This document shows, in pieces, positions 53,137 through 62,792 of a DNA stretch of 64,000 nt. Source of the DNA: CBDCWT01 sp965223305 (lineage in GTDB: Bacteria > Planctomycetota > Planctomycetia > Pirellulales > Pirellulaceae); the NCBI GenBank assembly GCA_965223305.1, contig CBDCWT010000042.1:110172-174171 (forward strand), given 5' to 3'. Position numbers and translations under genes: made by a program. Under the pieces are notes generated by a model. It had not been told where the DNA came from, did no database searches, and was given only the letters and a program-made list of their open reading frames with translations. How positions within the stretch are numbered: the stretch's first letter is position 1; every line of letters starts with the position of its first letter.

Positions 53137-54894
53137 CTACTCCGAGGCATGCTCTCCTTCGGTAATCACCAGGACCCGGTCGGCAGCCTCGTTCTGCAGC
53201 ACGTCGGTCACGTCACTGCCAATCCAGCGGACTTCGATGCGGTCCACGCGATCCCGGTCGCCAAGCCCAAAGTGGAGGCGCGTGCCATAGTGACTCTCGT
53301 AGCTCCGCCCGCTGTGCACTTCGTCGACCAGTACCAAGTCGCCGGCAATGACTTTGACTCGTGCCCCCACACCTTGACGATTAGTCTTAACGCCTCTCAG
53401 TCGCAGCTGCAGCCAATGAGCATCACCGGGCGAGTCGTTCCTCAGAATGGTGGGTATCTGGCGGGAATTGACGATCACCACGTCAAGGTCGCCGTCGTTG
53501 TCCAAATCATCAATCGCACATCCCCGACTGCTGAAGCGCGGTTCCAACCCATCGCCTGCCGCGGTCGACACATCGACGAACGTACCGTCACCCCTGTTTT
53601 CAAGGAGGATGTTTTTCACTTCGTACGAGGTCGTATCGCTAAACAGGTCGACATTGTCGTAAAGATGCCCGCAGGCAACAAAGATATCCCGGTCGCCATC
53701 GTTGTCGAAATCCGCTAGGCCGTTTCCCCAAGTAACATGTTGTTGGGATCCCTGCCCGGCGCCCGAGGAGATGGTGACGTCGTCGAACACGCCGGCGCCC
53801 TGATTTTTATAGAGTGCTGGAAATTCGTCCTCATAGGAGGTCATGTAGAAATCCAGCCTGCCGTCGTTGTCGTAGTCCCCGCAGACGACCCCCATGCTCC
53901 CTTGAGTCTCACCTTTGTAGTCGTAGGCCACGCCGGCCAGCAGCCCAGCCTCGGTAAAGTGGGCCTGTCCGTCATTCTCAAAGAGGAAGTTCTCTGAGGA
54001 ATCGTTGGCAACCACGATATCCGTATCCCCGTCCTCGCCATAGTCAAAGCAGACAGTGCCCATACCCCGTCCACTCACAGCGCTGATGCCGCTCTCTTCG
54101 CTGGCGTCACGAAAAGTCCCATCGCCGTTGTTGATGTAGAACTGATCGGGGGTCGGATGATAGTGAAATGGACCAGGGTAAACATGAATACCCCGCCGTT
54201 CGTTAAGGACGTGGTCGTCATACTTAAAATCGATGTAGTTCGATACATAGAGGTCGAGGTCCCCATCTCCGTCGGCATCGAGAAAGCACGTGCCGGCGCC
54301 CACTTTTCTTTCTCCACCTGCAGTTCCCGTCTGCTGCGTGGTATCTGTGAATGTCCCATCGCCGTTGTTGCGGTACATCACGTTGGGGCCGAAGTTGTTG
54401 ATGTAGATGTCCGGTGCCCCATCGTTGTCGTAGTCGCCGACCGCGACGCCCAGTCCGTAGCCGGTATCTCCCAGTCCCGCGACATCGGTCACATCGGTGA
54501 ATCGAAACCCTCCCTCGTTGCGGTACAGCCTGTTTGTCGGCGGCCGGTCGACATCGGTCCCCTGCAGCGGGGCCCCATTGAGAAAGTAGATATCCACATC
54601 GCCATCCAAATCGTAGTCGAACAGGGCTAGTCCTGCCGTTACAGTCTCGACGATGTAGCGCTGTCCTGAGCTGCCATCGGTGTGCTGGAATGTGATGTCG
54701 GTCTCTGCAGTCACATCACGAAGCAGGATGCGGGTACTCGGTCGAGCACCCGCCTGGGTCGCTCCCTTGTCCGGCTGAGAATCCGCCAGCCCTTCCTTCA
54801 CAAGCTGCGACTCAGCAGGTCTGGAAGCAGGCTGTGACGCTGCCGGCTGGCAACCGATGGCAAAAAGCACGAAACAGACGAGCAGGCGTGGCAA
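53137..54894 (-). CDS. ASPIC/UnbV lipoprotein with FG-GAP/VCBS repeats
   Basis: A protein of 585 residues. The start is assigned to TTG at 54894, because a perfect AAGGAGG lies 7 bases upstream and the sequence PRLLVCFVLFAIGC then forms a lipoprotein signal with a lipobox (FAIGC). The longer open frame 5' of it has no such features. A seven-bladed FG-GAP propeller is shown by repeated calcium loops (DYDLDGDVDIY, DYDNDGAPDIY, DADGDGDLDLY, DYDNDGRLDFY, DFDNDGDRDIF, DLDNDGDLDVV). The C-terminus (GVGARVKV, EVHSGRSYESHY, LHFGLGDRDRVDRIEVRW) is the ASPIC/UnbV domain. It is a surface protein of unknown ligand. Confidence 0.9.
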   Translation of the reverse strand: MPRLLVCFVLFAIGCQPAASQPASRPAESQLVKEGLADSQPDKGATQAGARPSTRILLRDVTAETDITFQHTDGSSGQRYIVETVTAGLALFDYDLDGDVDIYFLNGAPLQGTDVDRPPTNRLYRNEGGFRFTDVTDVAGLGDTGYGLGVAVGDYDNDGAPDIYINNFGPNVMYRNNGDGTFTDTTQQTGTAGGERKVGAGTCFLDADGDGDLDLYVSNYIDFKYDDHVLNERRGIHVYPGPFHYHPTPDQFYINNGDGTFRDASEESGISAVSGRGMGTVCFDYGEDGDTDIVVANDSSENFLFENDGQAHFTEAGLLAGVAYDYKGETQGSMGVVCGDYDNDGRLDFYMTSYEDEFPALYKNQGAGVFDDVTISSGAGQGSQQHVTWGNGLADFDNDGDRDIFVACGHLYDNVDLFSDTTSYEVKNILLENRGDGTFVDVSTAAGDGLEPRFSSRGCAIDDLDNDGDLDVVIVNSRQIPTILRNDSPGDAHWLQLRLRGVKTNRQGVGARVKVIAGDLVLVDEVHSGRSYESHYGTRLHFGLGDRDRVDRIEVRWIGSDVTDVLQNEAADRVLVITEGEHASE

Positions 54895-55063
54895 CCGACA
54901 GCCTCCTTCACAGCGATACGAGCACAACGATAGACTACGTGAGCGTTCTCTGCTTTGTTCAACCGCTTGCGACGCAGTCGTGACAATCGAATTGTATTCG
55001 ACGGAATGGCTGTCAGCGTGGCAGTCATCCACTAATCTTTGGCCAAGCCCCCAGGTGACTGAA

Positions 55064-56737
55064 ATGGTGACGACTGAACGACAATCAGGCAATAGCCCCT
55101 GCGGGATACAGCGCGGATACTACGTGGCCCTGGCGGCGATCATTCTCTGTTCCTCTGCCAACGCCCATGAGAAGTCGCAGGCGGCCTTTTCGCGTCAAGT
55201 CGCCCTGCTGCAAGCAGATGTCGATGCGAACGCAGAAAAGGTCTCTCGCGATCCCCAACGAACCTGTCTGTTGACCGTCGACCTGATCGACAGCTGGTCG
55301 AAGAAGTCGGTGGCAGGACTAGTGCGGATAACCAATCTAGCATCCGGTAAACCGCTGCAGCTCGACGATCAGTTTCACCGGGCGGCCAACTGGTATGCGT
55401 TGGACCGGATGACATCGGTCCGCGTGCCGCAGCAACGACTTCGTGTGGAGGCGCTGCGCGGCCTGCGAACGGAGTTGACAGTCGAAGAAATCGACTTGAG
55501 CGGGCGCCGGGAAGCCAAGGTCTCGCTAAGCCTGAATGAGTTCTACGAAACACAACTGCGTGGAATCTACGCGGGCAATACTCACCTGCACTTGAGAGAC
55601 TTGACTCACGCCGAAGCCGACCGCTATCTGCGGGTCGTGCCGCAGGCCGATAACTTGGATCTGGTGTTTCTCTCGCATTTGCGGCGCGTTCCCGACGAGC
55701 GACACTATATCTCCAATCAGATTGTCGAGAACAGCTTGGCCGGTGGAGACCTCGAGCGGCTGTCGGCTAGCGGCGTGCTGTTCGGCAACGGCCAAGAACA
55801 TCGGCACAACTTTGGTGAATACGGAGAAGGTTACGGCCACGTTATGCTGCTGGGATCTGCAGAGGCTTATTCGCCCGGTCAGTATCGGCCCGGGTATTAT
55901 GCGGCAAGGGACCGACGGACGACCCTTGCAAGAGGGAATCCGCGCTGCGCAGCGTGATGGAGCGACCGTGATCTGGTGCCATAACACTTTCGGATCGGAA
56001 GACCTTCCCAACTGGAGCTCGGGGATGGTCCATGCCCAGAACATCTTCGACGGCGGCGACCACGGCACCTACGCCGATACTTTCTACCGCTACTTGAACG
56101 TCGGCATGCGCGTTCCCTTTTCAACAGGAACCGACTGGTTCATCTATGATTTCTCTCGGGTATACGTCCCGGTAGAGGGTGAGCTGACCGTGGACAAGTG
56201 GCTGCAGGGACTACGCAAAGGTAGCTCTTACATCACCAACGGTCCGTTCCTGGAGCTGGAGACCGAGCGGGGCCGGCATCGGTGGGACGTTGAACATGAA
56301 CGGACCGAACCAAGTAACGGTTGTCGGCAAAGCCATGGGAAGGCAGAACTTTCGCGGCCTGGAACTCGTCTACAACGGGGAAGGTTGTCCACGACACCAA
56401 GGCCGACGCCGCAGGCGGCTACTACGTCGCAGATCTCCGCCACGGCCTGGAGATTGACCAGCCGGGTTGGTTCGCCCTGCGCATCCCACTAGACGCAGGC
56501 AAGACCGAGCTGGGTCGACCCTTGTTTGCCCACACCAGCCCGATCTATGTCAGTATGAACGGCCGCAAGCTGTTCGACGTTTCCACGGCACAACAGCTGG
56601 TCAAAGAGATGAAGACAAGCCTGAACGTGATCGGCGAGAAAGGTCAGTTCGCGGACCAAGCTGAACGTGACTCGGTGGCGACTGTCTACGAGGCGGCGAT
56701 TCAACAAATGCAAGCCAAGATCGCGGCCGCGCGGTGA
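55064..56737 (+). pseudogene. CehA/McbA-like metallohydrolase, disrupted by three frameshifts
   Basis: The ATG at 55064 begins a signal peptide (YYVALAAIILCSSANA). A PHP/amidohydrolase-like core follows (NTHLHLRDLTHAEADRYLRV, LVFLSHLRR). The frame shifts +1 at 55852-55854 (ggg for gg), +1 near 56269-56274 (gggg), and +1 at 56377-56380 (gggg for ggg). Correction gives a 556-codon protein with SIGPGIMRQGTDGRPLQEGI, VIWCHNTFG, PFSTGTDWFIYDFSRVY and VTVVGKAMGRQNFRGLELVYNGKVVH. The family hydrolyses N-methylcarbamate-type compounds or unknown substrates. The corrected protein looks complete, so sequence error is as likely as decay. Confidence 0.8.
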
Positions 56738-56854
56738 TCACACGCACAGGAATGTCTTTAAAAGTTCCACCAAGACAGACTCAACTTGCTCCGCCTGAAC
56801 GTCGATAGTCTCTTCGTCCGTTCACACTTCTTGGTGCTAGCTGGAGAATCTGTC

Positions 56855-57196
56855 GTGACAAGAACTGCCCGTCTTGCCGCGTTGATGCTGTTATGTGGAG
56901 GTGCTCTGCTTTGGGCCGCGGCTCCGACGACGCTAGCAGCATCTAAAGAGACCGTTCGTTTTCGACTGACCGAGTGGAGGTCGATTCACCTGAAGGATGA
57001 GAAAAAAACGAACGAGATTGCCGTGACACTCAAGAAACTGGGCTGCGAGGCAGCCGGTCACTCGCACGGCGATCACTTTGATCTACGTTACCGCTGCGTC
57101 AAATGGCGCGCCCTCACGGTTGAAAGCCACGCTCAGGCCCACAAGTGGGAGACGTGGCTGAAGAAACTCAAGTTCGAAACGAAACACGAACATTAG
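56855..57196 (+). CDS. Small exported protein
   Basis: A protein of 113 residues from GTG 56855 (GGAG about 9 bases upstream). TRTARLAALMLLCGGALLWAA is a signal peptide, cleaved near TLAASKE. The mature 80 residues are basic, rich in Lys, His and Trp, with no recognised domain. The stop codon TAG at 57194-57196 is made by the first three bases of the MITE, so the present C-terminus (KHEH) may have been set by its insertion. It follows the disrupted metallohydrolase gene. Confidence 0.6.
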   Translation: MTRTARLAALMLLCGGALLWAAAPTTLAASKETVRFRLTEWRSIHLKDEKKTNEIAVTLKKLGCEAAGHSHGDHFDLRYRCVKWRALTVESHAQAHKWETWLKKLKFETKHEH

Positions 57197-57373
57197 CCCG
57201 GATTATTCATGAAGATCGTCGCGAGAGGTTGTAAGTACGTTCGTGGCAAGGAAGGCGAGCAATTCTTCCGCAGGCGTATTGAAGCAATACGTCGAGGGAG
57301 AATTGTGAAGCATCACGAAGCCACGGATGGACTTACCACCTCGCAGCAGATCGCTCATGAATAATTCGGGTTA
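57194..57373 (+). mobile_element. 180-bp MITE, copy 2
   Basis: The same length and ends as the copy at 31571-31750, with two single-base differences. Both differences fall inside the 51-codon frame (57209-57364) and change an amino acid each (F to V, D to H) without breaking it. The left end overlaps the stop of the preceding small exported protein gene. It lies in the same orientation as copy 1. Confidence 0.85.
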
Positions 57374-57754
57374 GGCGGCATCTTCTGCTCTCACTCTGCT
57401 GTCCTTCACAACGTATGCGCGCGTTCGGTTTACGACAGAAGGACTAGGGAAGAATGCATAGCCTCCAAACGACTCGCGAGCACTCCATCGCACGCCAGTC
57501 GGACGTGCGTAACACCAGAGACAACGCAGACGTTCTTCCAAGTTGCGTGCTGCTGGTGACTTCCTCTCCGCGCTTTGATTTGACCCAATTCGCGTGAAAT
57601 GCCAGAATGAGTCACGCTACGTGACCACTCCTCTTCAGCGTCTGGGGGCGGAAGGGGAACGGTTCTCTTTTGGAACGTCCACGGCCACCGTTATAACGGC
57701 GTGGGACATTCGCACGCGTGCTTCGATGGCCGGTAAATTCGCGAGGGGCTTGCG
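57374..57754. other. Intergenic region, no recognised feature
   Basis: This 381-bp gap between the MITE and the WD40 gene presumably contains the operon promoter. No clear -35/-10 pair, hairpin or ORF was found. Confidence 0.35.
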
Positions 57755-59728
57755 GTGGTCCGAAGTCCTACCGAAGCGGCCGCTACGAGTTGTGCGGCGG
57801 CAGTCGCCAGCGTGCTCCTGCTCGTTGTAGCTGGAGTGGCAGCTGCCGAACCACCGGTGCCTGCGGAATCGATCAGCTTCACTGCGGATGCGACGGCGGT
57901 TTTCGGCAGTCCTCACTACGTCCAGCCTGCTATCGTAGCGATGGCGCGGGATCCTCGCAGCACGCGGTTAGCCGTGGCGCGGCATGACGGCAGCGTTTTG
58001 CTGGTCGAGTGCGACTCGGGAAAAATACGCGAAATACGCGAGTCCAGCAGCGGATCAGAAGCCATGGCGGCGCTCGCCTTCAGCCCGGACGGTGGGTTGC
58101 TGGCCGCGGGCAGCGTTGATGGCACACTCTGCTTGTGGGACACAGCAACCGAGCAGTTACTGCAGACCGCTCCGTCTGCGAGTTGGATCGGAGCTCTCGC
58201 GTTCTCACCTTCCGGCGACTGGCTTGCCTCCGGCGGCTACGATCGCCACGTTCATCTATGGGACCCGACCAACCTCGTGGTTCGGCAGACGTTCGCCGGT
58301 CACGCCGCGGCTGTCCGAGCAGTTGCCTTCTCCCGGGATGGAACGCTGCTGGCGTCTGGCGGTGTCGACCGGACACTGCGATTCTGGGACGTCGCCAGCG
58401 GAGCGTCGTTGGCCACCTGTCCGGGCCACACTGGAGCCATTCGCGCAGCGGCGTTTTCACCGGACGGAGCAACTCTTGCTACGGTCAGTGAAGACACCAC
58501 GGTCCGATTGTGGGACTCGAACACCTACAAACCTATCCAAACGCTCGATGGACACCGAGCGATGGCCTGGTGCCTAGCGTTTTCACCGGGCGGCCAGAAC
58601 CTCGCCACCGCCAGCATCGGTGATCAGGTCGTGCTTTGGAACGCTAGAACGGGGGCCCAGCGGCAAAGGTTGAAGGGCCATCCGGGCGGCGTGGCCGCAC
58701 TCGCCTTCGCTCCAGATGGCAGGCGGCTTTTCTCAGCAGGCCATGATGGGACAGTCCGTTTGTGGCAGGGCGAGGAGCCGCCTGACTATCCCAAGTACAC
58801 GCTGTCGCAAGCTGCCTTGGCAGCTGTCCTATCGCCGCCGGGGGATTTGCTCGCCTGCGCGCTTGAAGACTCGCGGATCGTTGTCGTTAACACATCCACC
58901 ACGTCGATCGCAGTAACGCTCGCTTTGGGCGCCGCGAACTGCACAGTACTCGGCTTCTCGTTCGCTGGCGACTACCTCGCCGCAGGATGCGATGATGGTC
59001 AGATCCAACTTTGGCGGATCTCTGACGGAATTCGATTGAGTCGCTGGGAAGCTCATCAGGCAAAGAGACACGTCAAGGCGATTCAGGCGATCGCGTTCTC
59101 ACCAGATGGAACCAAGCTGGCTTCCGGCGGGCTCGACGGGACGATCTATATGTGGGACCTATCGCAGCCCGACCGTCCCCGCTTGCTGTTTGCCACGGAA
59201 CGAGAGTCGCTGCCGATAACAAGCCTGCAGTTTGCACCAGGCGGCCGGCGACTTGCGTCGTCTACTGGCAGCTGGAAGAACTGGCGTAGTCCGGGATCTG
59301 TCAAGTTTTGGGACGTAGCGACAGGAGAGGCGCAGAACACCCTGGGCGCCCACTCCGCGGAAGTGGCAGGCGTGCGATTTAGCCAGGACGGCAAGCGGCT
59401 GGCGACTTTCGGCTCGTTTTATCGAGTTCGGCTGTGGAATGCAGAGTCTGGCAGCGATTTCGCCGCGCTCGCCGAGCAGACAACTGTGCGGGCGGCGGAG
59501 TTTCTTCGCGGCGGACTGATGGCGGTCGCCACAACGGACGGAGAGCTCTGGTTGTGGAACGCACTCCGCTACCGTCGGTTGAAGCAACTTGCGGGACATG
59601 AACAGCCCGTCGTGTCGTTGTCTGCATCTGAGGATGGCTCACGGTTGGCCACAGTTTCGAGCGATGGTGTGGTTAAGCTATGGGACATTCCGGAGCCACC
59701 TAAGCGAGAGATACTGCTGAGGCCCTGA
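57755..59728 (+). CDS. Exported WD40-repeat protein
   Basis: A 657-residue protein with a GTG start. The signal peptide is residues 12-31 (SCAAAVASVLLLVVAGVAAA, cleavage before EPPVP). About thirteen WD40 repeats follow (ALAFSPDGGLLAAGS...LWD, AVAFSRDGTLLASGGVDRTLRFWD, AAFSPDGATLATVSEDTTVRLWD and so on), enough for two seven-bladed propellers. In planctomycetes such proteins are often found with DUF1549/DUF1553 and DUF1501 genes, as here: the next gene begins 34 bp later. It likely serves as an exported binding scaffold. Confidence 0.9.
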   Translation: MVRSPTEAAATSCAAAVASVLLLVVAGVAAAEPPVPAESISFTADATAVFGSPHYVQPAIVAMARDPRSTRLAVARHDGSVLLVECDSGKIREIRESSSGSEAMAALAFSPDGGLLAAGSVDGTLCLWDTATEQLLQTAPSASWIGALAFSPSGDWLASGGYDRHVHLWDPTNLVVRQTFAGHAAAVRAVAFSRDGTLLASGGVDRTLRFWDVASGASLATCPGHTGAIRAAAFSPDGATLATVSEDTTVRLWDSNTYKPIQTLDGHRAMAWCLAFSPGGQNLATASIGDQVVLWNARTGAQRQRLKGHPGGVAALAFAPDGRRLFSAGHDGTVRLWQGEEPPDYPKYTLSQAALAAVLSPPGDLLACALEDSRIVVVNTSTTSIAVTLALGAANCTVLGFSFAGDYLAAGCDDGQIQLWRISDGIRLSRWEAHQAKRHVKAIQAIAFSPDGTKLASGGLDGTIYMWDLSQPDRPRLLFATERESLPITSLQFAPGGRRLASSTGSWKNWRSPGSVKFWDVATGEAQNTLGAHSAEVAGVRFSQDGKRLATFGSFYRVRLWNAESGSDFAALAEQTTVRAAEFLRGGLMAVATTDGELWLWNALRYRRLKQLAGHEQPVVSLSASEDGSRLATVSSDGVVKLWDIPEPPKREILLRP

Positions 59729-59762
59729 GTCTAGTCAAACCGCATGTGAGGCTTGTTGAACG

Positions 59763-61385
59763 ATGATCGGTCGCAGGAACTGCATCACGAGCCGAACTTC
59801 TGTCATGCTGACATTGCTGACAGGATCGCTACTGGTCCCAGCCGCGCGAGCGGAAGCGCCCGCCGACGATCAAGAGGCACTCCGCATCGCCGCACGGATC
59901 GATCGCCATTTTATGGCTTACTGGCAAGCGCATGGCATCGAGCCGGCGCCGCAAAGCGATGACGCCGAGTACCTCCGCCGAGTCTACCTCGACTTGGGTG
60001 GCGTCATCCCACCCGTTTCTGAAGTGCGGCGATTCCTGGCCGACGAGTCCGACGGGAAACGAGACGCAGTCGCAGCAACACTGCTGGATGGGCCGCGGTT
60101 TGTGATTCACTTCAGCAATGTCTGGACCGACGCATACCTCCCCAATACACAGGACTTTCAAGTTCGGCGGATGGCAGACAGCCTCAAGCGTTGGTTGCAG
60201 CTGAAGTTGATCCGAGGTGTGGGCTATGATGAAATCGTCGAGTCACTCTTAACGGCCCGCATTGCACCCTTCGATCGACGATTTCTCCAGGGCACCGCAT
60301 CGCCGTCTCCATCCAGCTTCTACTTCGCCAATCAGATTGAACCCGCCCCGGTTGCGGCTGCCGTGGCGCGGAACTTCTTAGGTATCCGGATCGAGTGTGC
60401 TCAATGCCACGACCATCCGTTCGATCAATGGAGTAGGAAACAGTTTTGGAGCCAGGCGGCTTTCTTTGGCGGCTTGCGAAGCACTGGGCCGAGATTCAGC
60501 AGAGAAGATACCAACGTTCGCGCGGTGACACTACCTGATTCAGGCGAATTGGTACCGGCGGTGTTCTTGGATGGGACTAAACCGGAGTGGGAAGCCGGCG
60601 TCAGCTCGAGGGTGGCTCTGGCCGAGTGGATTACCCGGGACGACAACCCTTACTTCGCCAAAGCGGCGGTGAACCGCATCTGGGCACAGCTCCTGGGCGC
60701 CGGCTTTGTCAATCCGATCGATGACTTTAGCGACAACAATCCGGCCAACCACCCGGAACTGCTCGAGCTGCTGGCGGGCGAGTTCACCAGAAACAGGTAC
60801 GACTTGAGGCTGTTGGTCAGAGCGATTGTGGCCAGCCAAGTCTACCAGCTCGCCGGTCGCCCATCCGCCTCTGCTCAATACGACCCTGCTCAATACGACC
60901 CATCTCATTTTGATCGCATGCCGGCGCGCGGCTTGTCAGCCGATCAGCTGTACGACAGCATCGCGCAAGCAACAGGGTACTTTTCTTCGTTCGATAGGCA
61001 AGCTCAACAGCCATTTCGACTTCGACGCACAAGTCTGCGTGAGGAGGTTCTACAGCTGTTCGGAAATCGGGCCGATATGCCGGCCGCCCAGCAGACGACG
61101 ATCTTGCAAGCGCTGGCCATGATGAACAGCGACTTGGTGAACGCAGCGACCCGCGCGGAGATTCAGCTGACCATCTACGCCACCGCCGACTATCCGTTCG
61201 CGAACAACGCGGAGCGGATTAGCACCCTTTTTCTTGCGACCTTGAGCCGTGAACCCTCGGCAGAAGAGCTGCAGCGGTTTCTGGCGTTTCTCGAGGCGGA
61301 TGCTCAGCAAAGACGGCTCGAGGCGCGACTAGGTGACGTCCTCTGGGTGTTGTTGAACAGCGCCGAGTTTCGGACGAATCACTGA
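59763..61385 (+). CDS. DUF1549/DUF1553 (PSD1-type) exported protein
   Basis: A 540-residue protein. Signal peptide SVMLTLLTGSLLVPAARA. The first half (AARIDRHFMAYWQAHGIEPAP, YLRRVYLDLGGVIPPVSEVRRFLAD) is DUF1549. The centre has CAQCHDHPFDQWSRKQFW, a cytochrome-c-type CxxCH site that is usual between the two domains. The second half (VNRIWAQLLGAGFVNPIDDFSDNNPANHPELLELLAGEF, LSADQLYDSIAQATG) is DUF1553. Planctomycete genomes encode many such proteins, often paired with DUF1501; they are suspected to act in polysaccharide degradation. It lies between WD40 and DUF1501 genes in one operon. Confidence 0.9.
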   Translation: MIGRRNCITSRTSVMLTLLTGSLLVPAARAEAPADDQEALRIAARIDRHFMAYWQAHGIEPAPQSDDAEYLRRVYLDLGGVIPPVSEVRRFLADESDGKRDAVAATLLDGPRFVIHFSNVWTDAYLPNTQDFQVRRMADSLKRWLQLKLIRGVGYDEIVESLLTARIAPFDRRFLQGTASPSPSSFYFANQIEPAPVAAAVARNFLGIRIECAQCHDHPFDQWSRKQFWSQAAFFGGLRSTGPRFSREDTNVRAVTLPDSGELVPAVFLDGTKPEWEAGVSSRVALAEWITRDDNPYFAKAAVNRIWAQLLGAGFVNPIDDFSDNNPANHPELLELLAGEFTRNRYDLRLLVRAIVASQVYQLAGRPSASAQYDPAQYDPSHFDRMPARGLSADQLYDSIAQATGYFSSFDRQAQQPFRLRRTSLREEVLQLFGNRADMPAAQQTTILQALAMMNSDLVNAATRAEIQLTIYATADYPFANNAERISTLFLATLSREPSAEELQRFLAFLEADAQQRRLEARLGDVLWVLLNSAEFRTNH

Positions 61386-61461
61386 ACACCCGACAGATTA
61401 CCTTACGGATCACCCGAACGCAGATCGCACAAAAACTCGCTACTGTTAGGAGTTCATCCCC

Positions 61462-62781
61462 ATGGCACGACAGCCATTTACCCGGAACCGGCGCCAGCTA
61501 TTGCGAACGCTTGCGGTTGGCGGTCTGGCGACCTCCGCCTCAGGCTGGCTGAGCGAAATCGCACACGCCGCCAGAAACCGGCAGACTGAACGTCGCGCTT
61601 GCATCTTGCTTTGGATGGCCGGAGGTCCCAGCCAGCTCGACACGTTCGATCCCAAGCCGGACCACCAGAACGGAGGAGTTTTTGCTCCTATCGCCACATC
61701 GGTACCCGGCATCGAAATCAGCGAGCATCTGCCACGGATGGCGCGCAGGATGCAACGCGCTGCGATCATCCGGTCCATGAAAACCGAAGAGGGCGACCAC
61801 GCCCGGGCCACTGTTCATTTGAGAACCGGCTACTCCCCGCATGGGCCGATTAAGTACCCCACGTTGGGATCCTTGATCGGCAAGGAATTGGAACAGGGGG
61901 CCGAGCTGCCTAATTTTGTCAGCATCGCACCGCTACCGAGCATCTTTAGTGGGTCCTCCAGCGCAGGTTACCTCGGCCCGCAGTACGCTCCCCTGATCGT
62001 AGGCAGCGGATCAACGCCTAATCTGTCCCGCCGAAACCGCCAGCCAAGTGCGCTGGAGGTGGCCAACCTGGAACCTCCCGAATATGTGACACAGGAGACC
62101 GCCGACGCACGTCTCTTGTTGTTAGACGATTTGAATCAGCCGTTCCTGACGGGCCGCCACGATGCGACACTGCTAAGCCACGCAGCGGCTTACCAGCGCG
62201 CCCAACGGATGATGCGCGGCCGTGTACGGCAAGCGTTCGAGTTGGATCGGGAACGGCAGCGGCTGCGCGACCGATACGGTCGTAGCGTGTTTGGCCAGGG
62301 CTGTCTGTTGGCCAGAAGACTCGTCGAGCGCGGCGTGTCCTTTGTCGAGGTCTCGCTCCCAGGATGGGACACCCACCGGAACAACTTCCGCCAAGTGCGG
62401 ACTCTTTCGAGCCAGCTAGACGCAGCATGGTCGACGTTGTTGGACGACCTACGATCTCGCGGGTTGCTCGAGTCGACACTCGTGGTATGGGTCGGTGAAT
62501 TCGGACGAACGCCGCGGATCACGAACGGCGGTCGAAACCACTTTCCCCATGCTTGGAGCAGCGTTCTGTGCGGCGGCGGAATCCGCGGGGGCCAAGTGTA
62601 CGGAGCGACGAGCGCCAGTGGTGAAGAAGTGAAGGACCGCCCTGTGTCAGTGCCGGACTTCGTCGCCACGATCTGCCGGGCGATGCGGATCAACCCCAAG
62701 AAACAGCGTCTGTCCAATGTGGGTCGACCCATCTCAATCGCCGATCCTGCCGGGAGAGTGCTCGAGGAGCTCATAGCTTGA
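61462..62781 (+). CDS. DUF1501 (sulfatase-like fold) Tat-exported protein
   Basis: A 439-residue protein with AGGAG before the ATG. Tat signal (NRRQLLRTLAVGGLATSASGWL). DUF1501 sequences are CILLWMAGGPSQLDTFDPKP, DHARATVHLRTGYSPHGP, FVEVSLPGWDTHRNN and LVVWVGEFGRTPRI; the domain belongs to the alkaline-phosphatase/sulfatase superfamily and keeps metal-site-like Asp and His residues. It is the regular partner of DUF1549/DUF1553 proteins. Its stop overlaps the first possible TTG of the next gene, with an ATG 12 bp on. Confidence 0.9.
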   Translation: MARQPFTRNRRQLLRTLAVGGLATSASGWLSEIAHAARNRQTERRACILLWMAGGPSQLDTFDPKPDHQNGGVFAPIATSVPGIEISEHLPRMARRMQRAAIIRSMKTEEGDHARATVHLRTGYSPHGPIKYPTLGSLIGKELEQGAELPNFVSIAPLPSIFSGSSSAGYLGPQYAPLIVGSGSTPNLSRRNRQPSALEVANLEPPEYVTQETADARLLLLDDLNQPFLTGRHDATLLSHAAAYQRAQRMMRGRVRQAFELDRERQRLRDRYGRSVFGQGCLLARRLVERGVSFVEVSLPGWDTHRNNFRQVRTLSSQLDAAWSTLLDDLRSRGLLESTLVVWVGEFGRTPRITNGGRNHFPHAWSSVLCGGGIRGGQVYGATSASGEEVKDRPVSVPDFVATICRAMRINPKKQRLSNVGRPISIADPAGRVLEELIA

Positions 62782-62792
62782 CGTCGGCGCTG

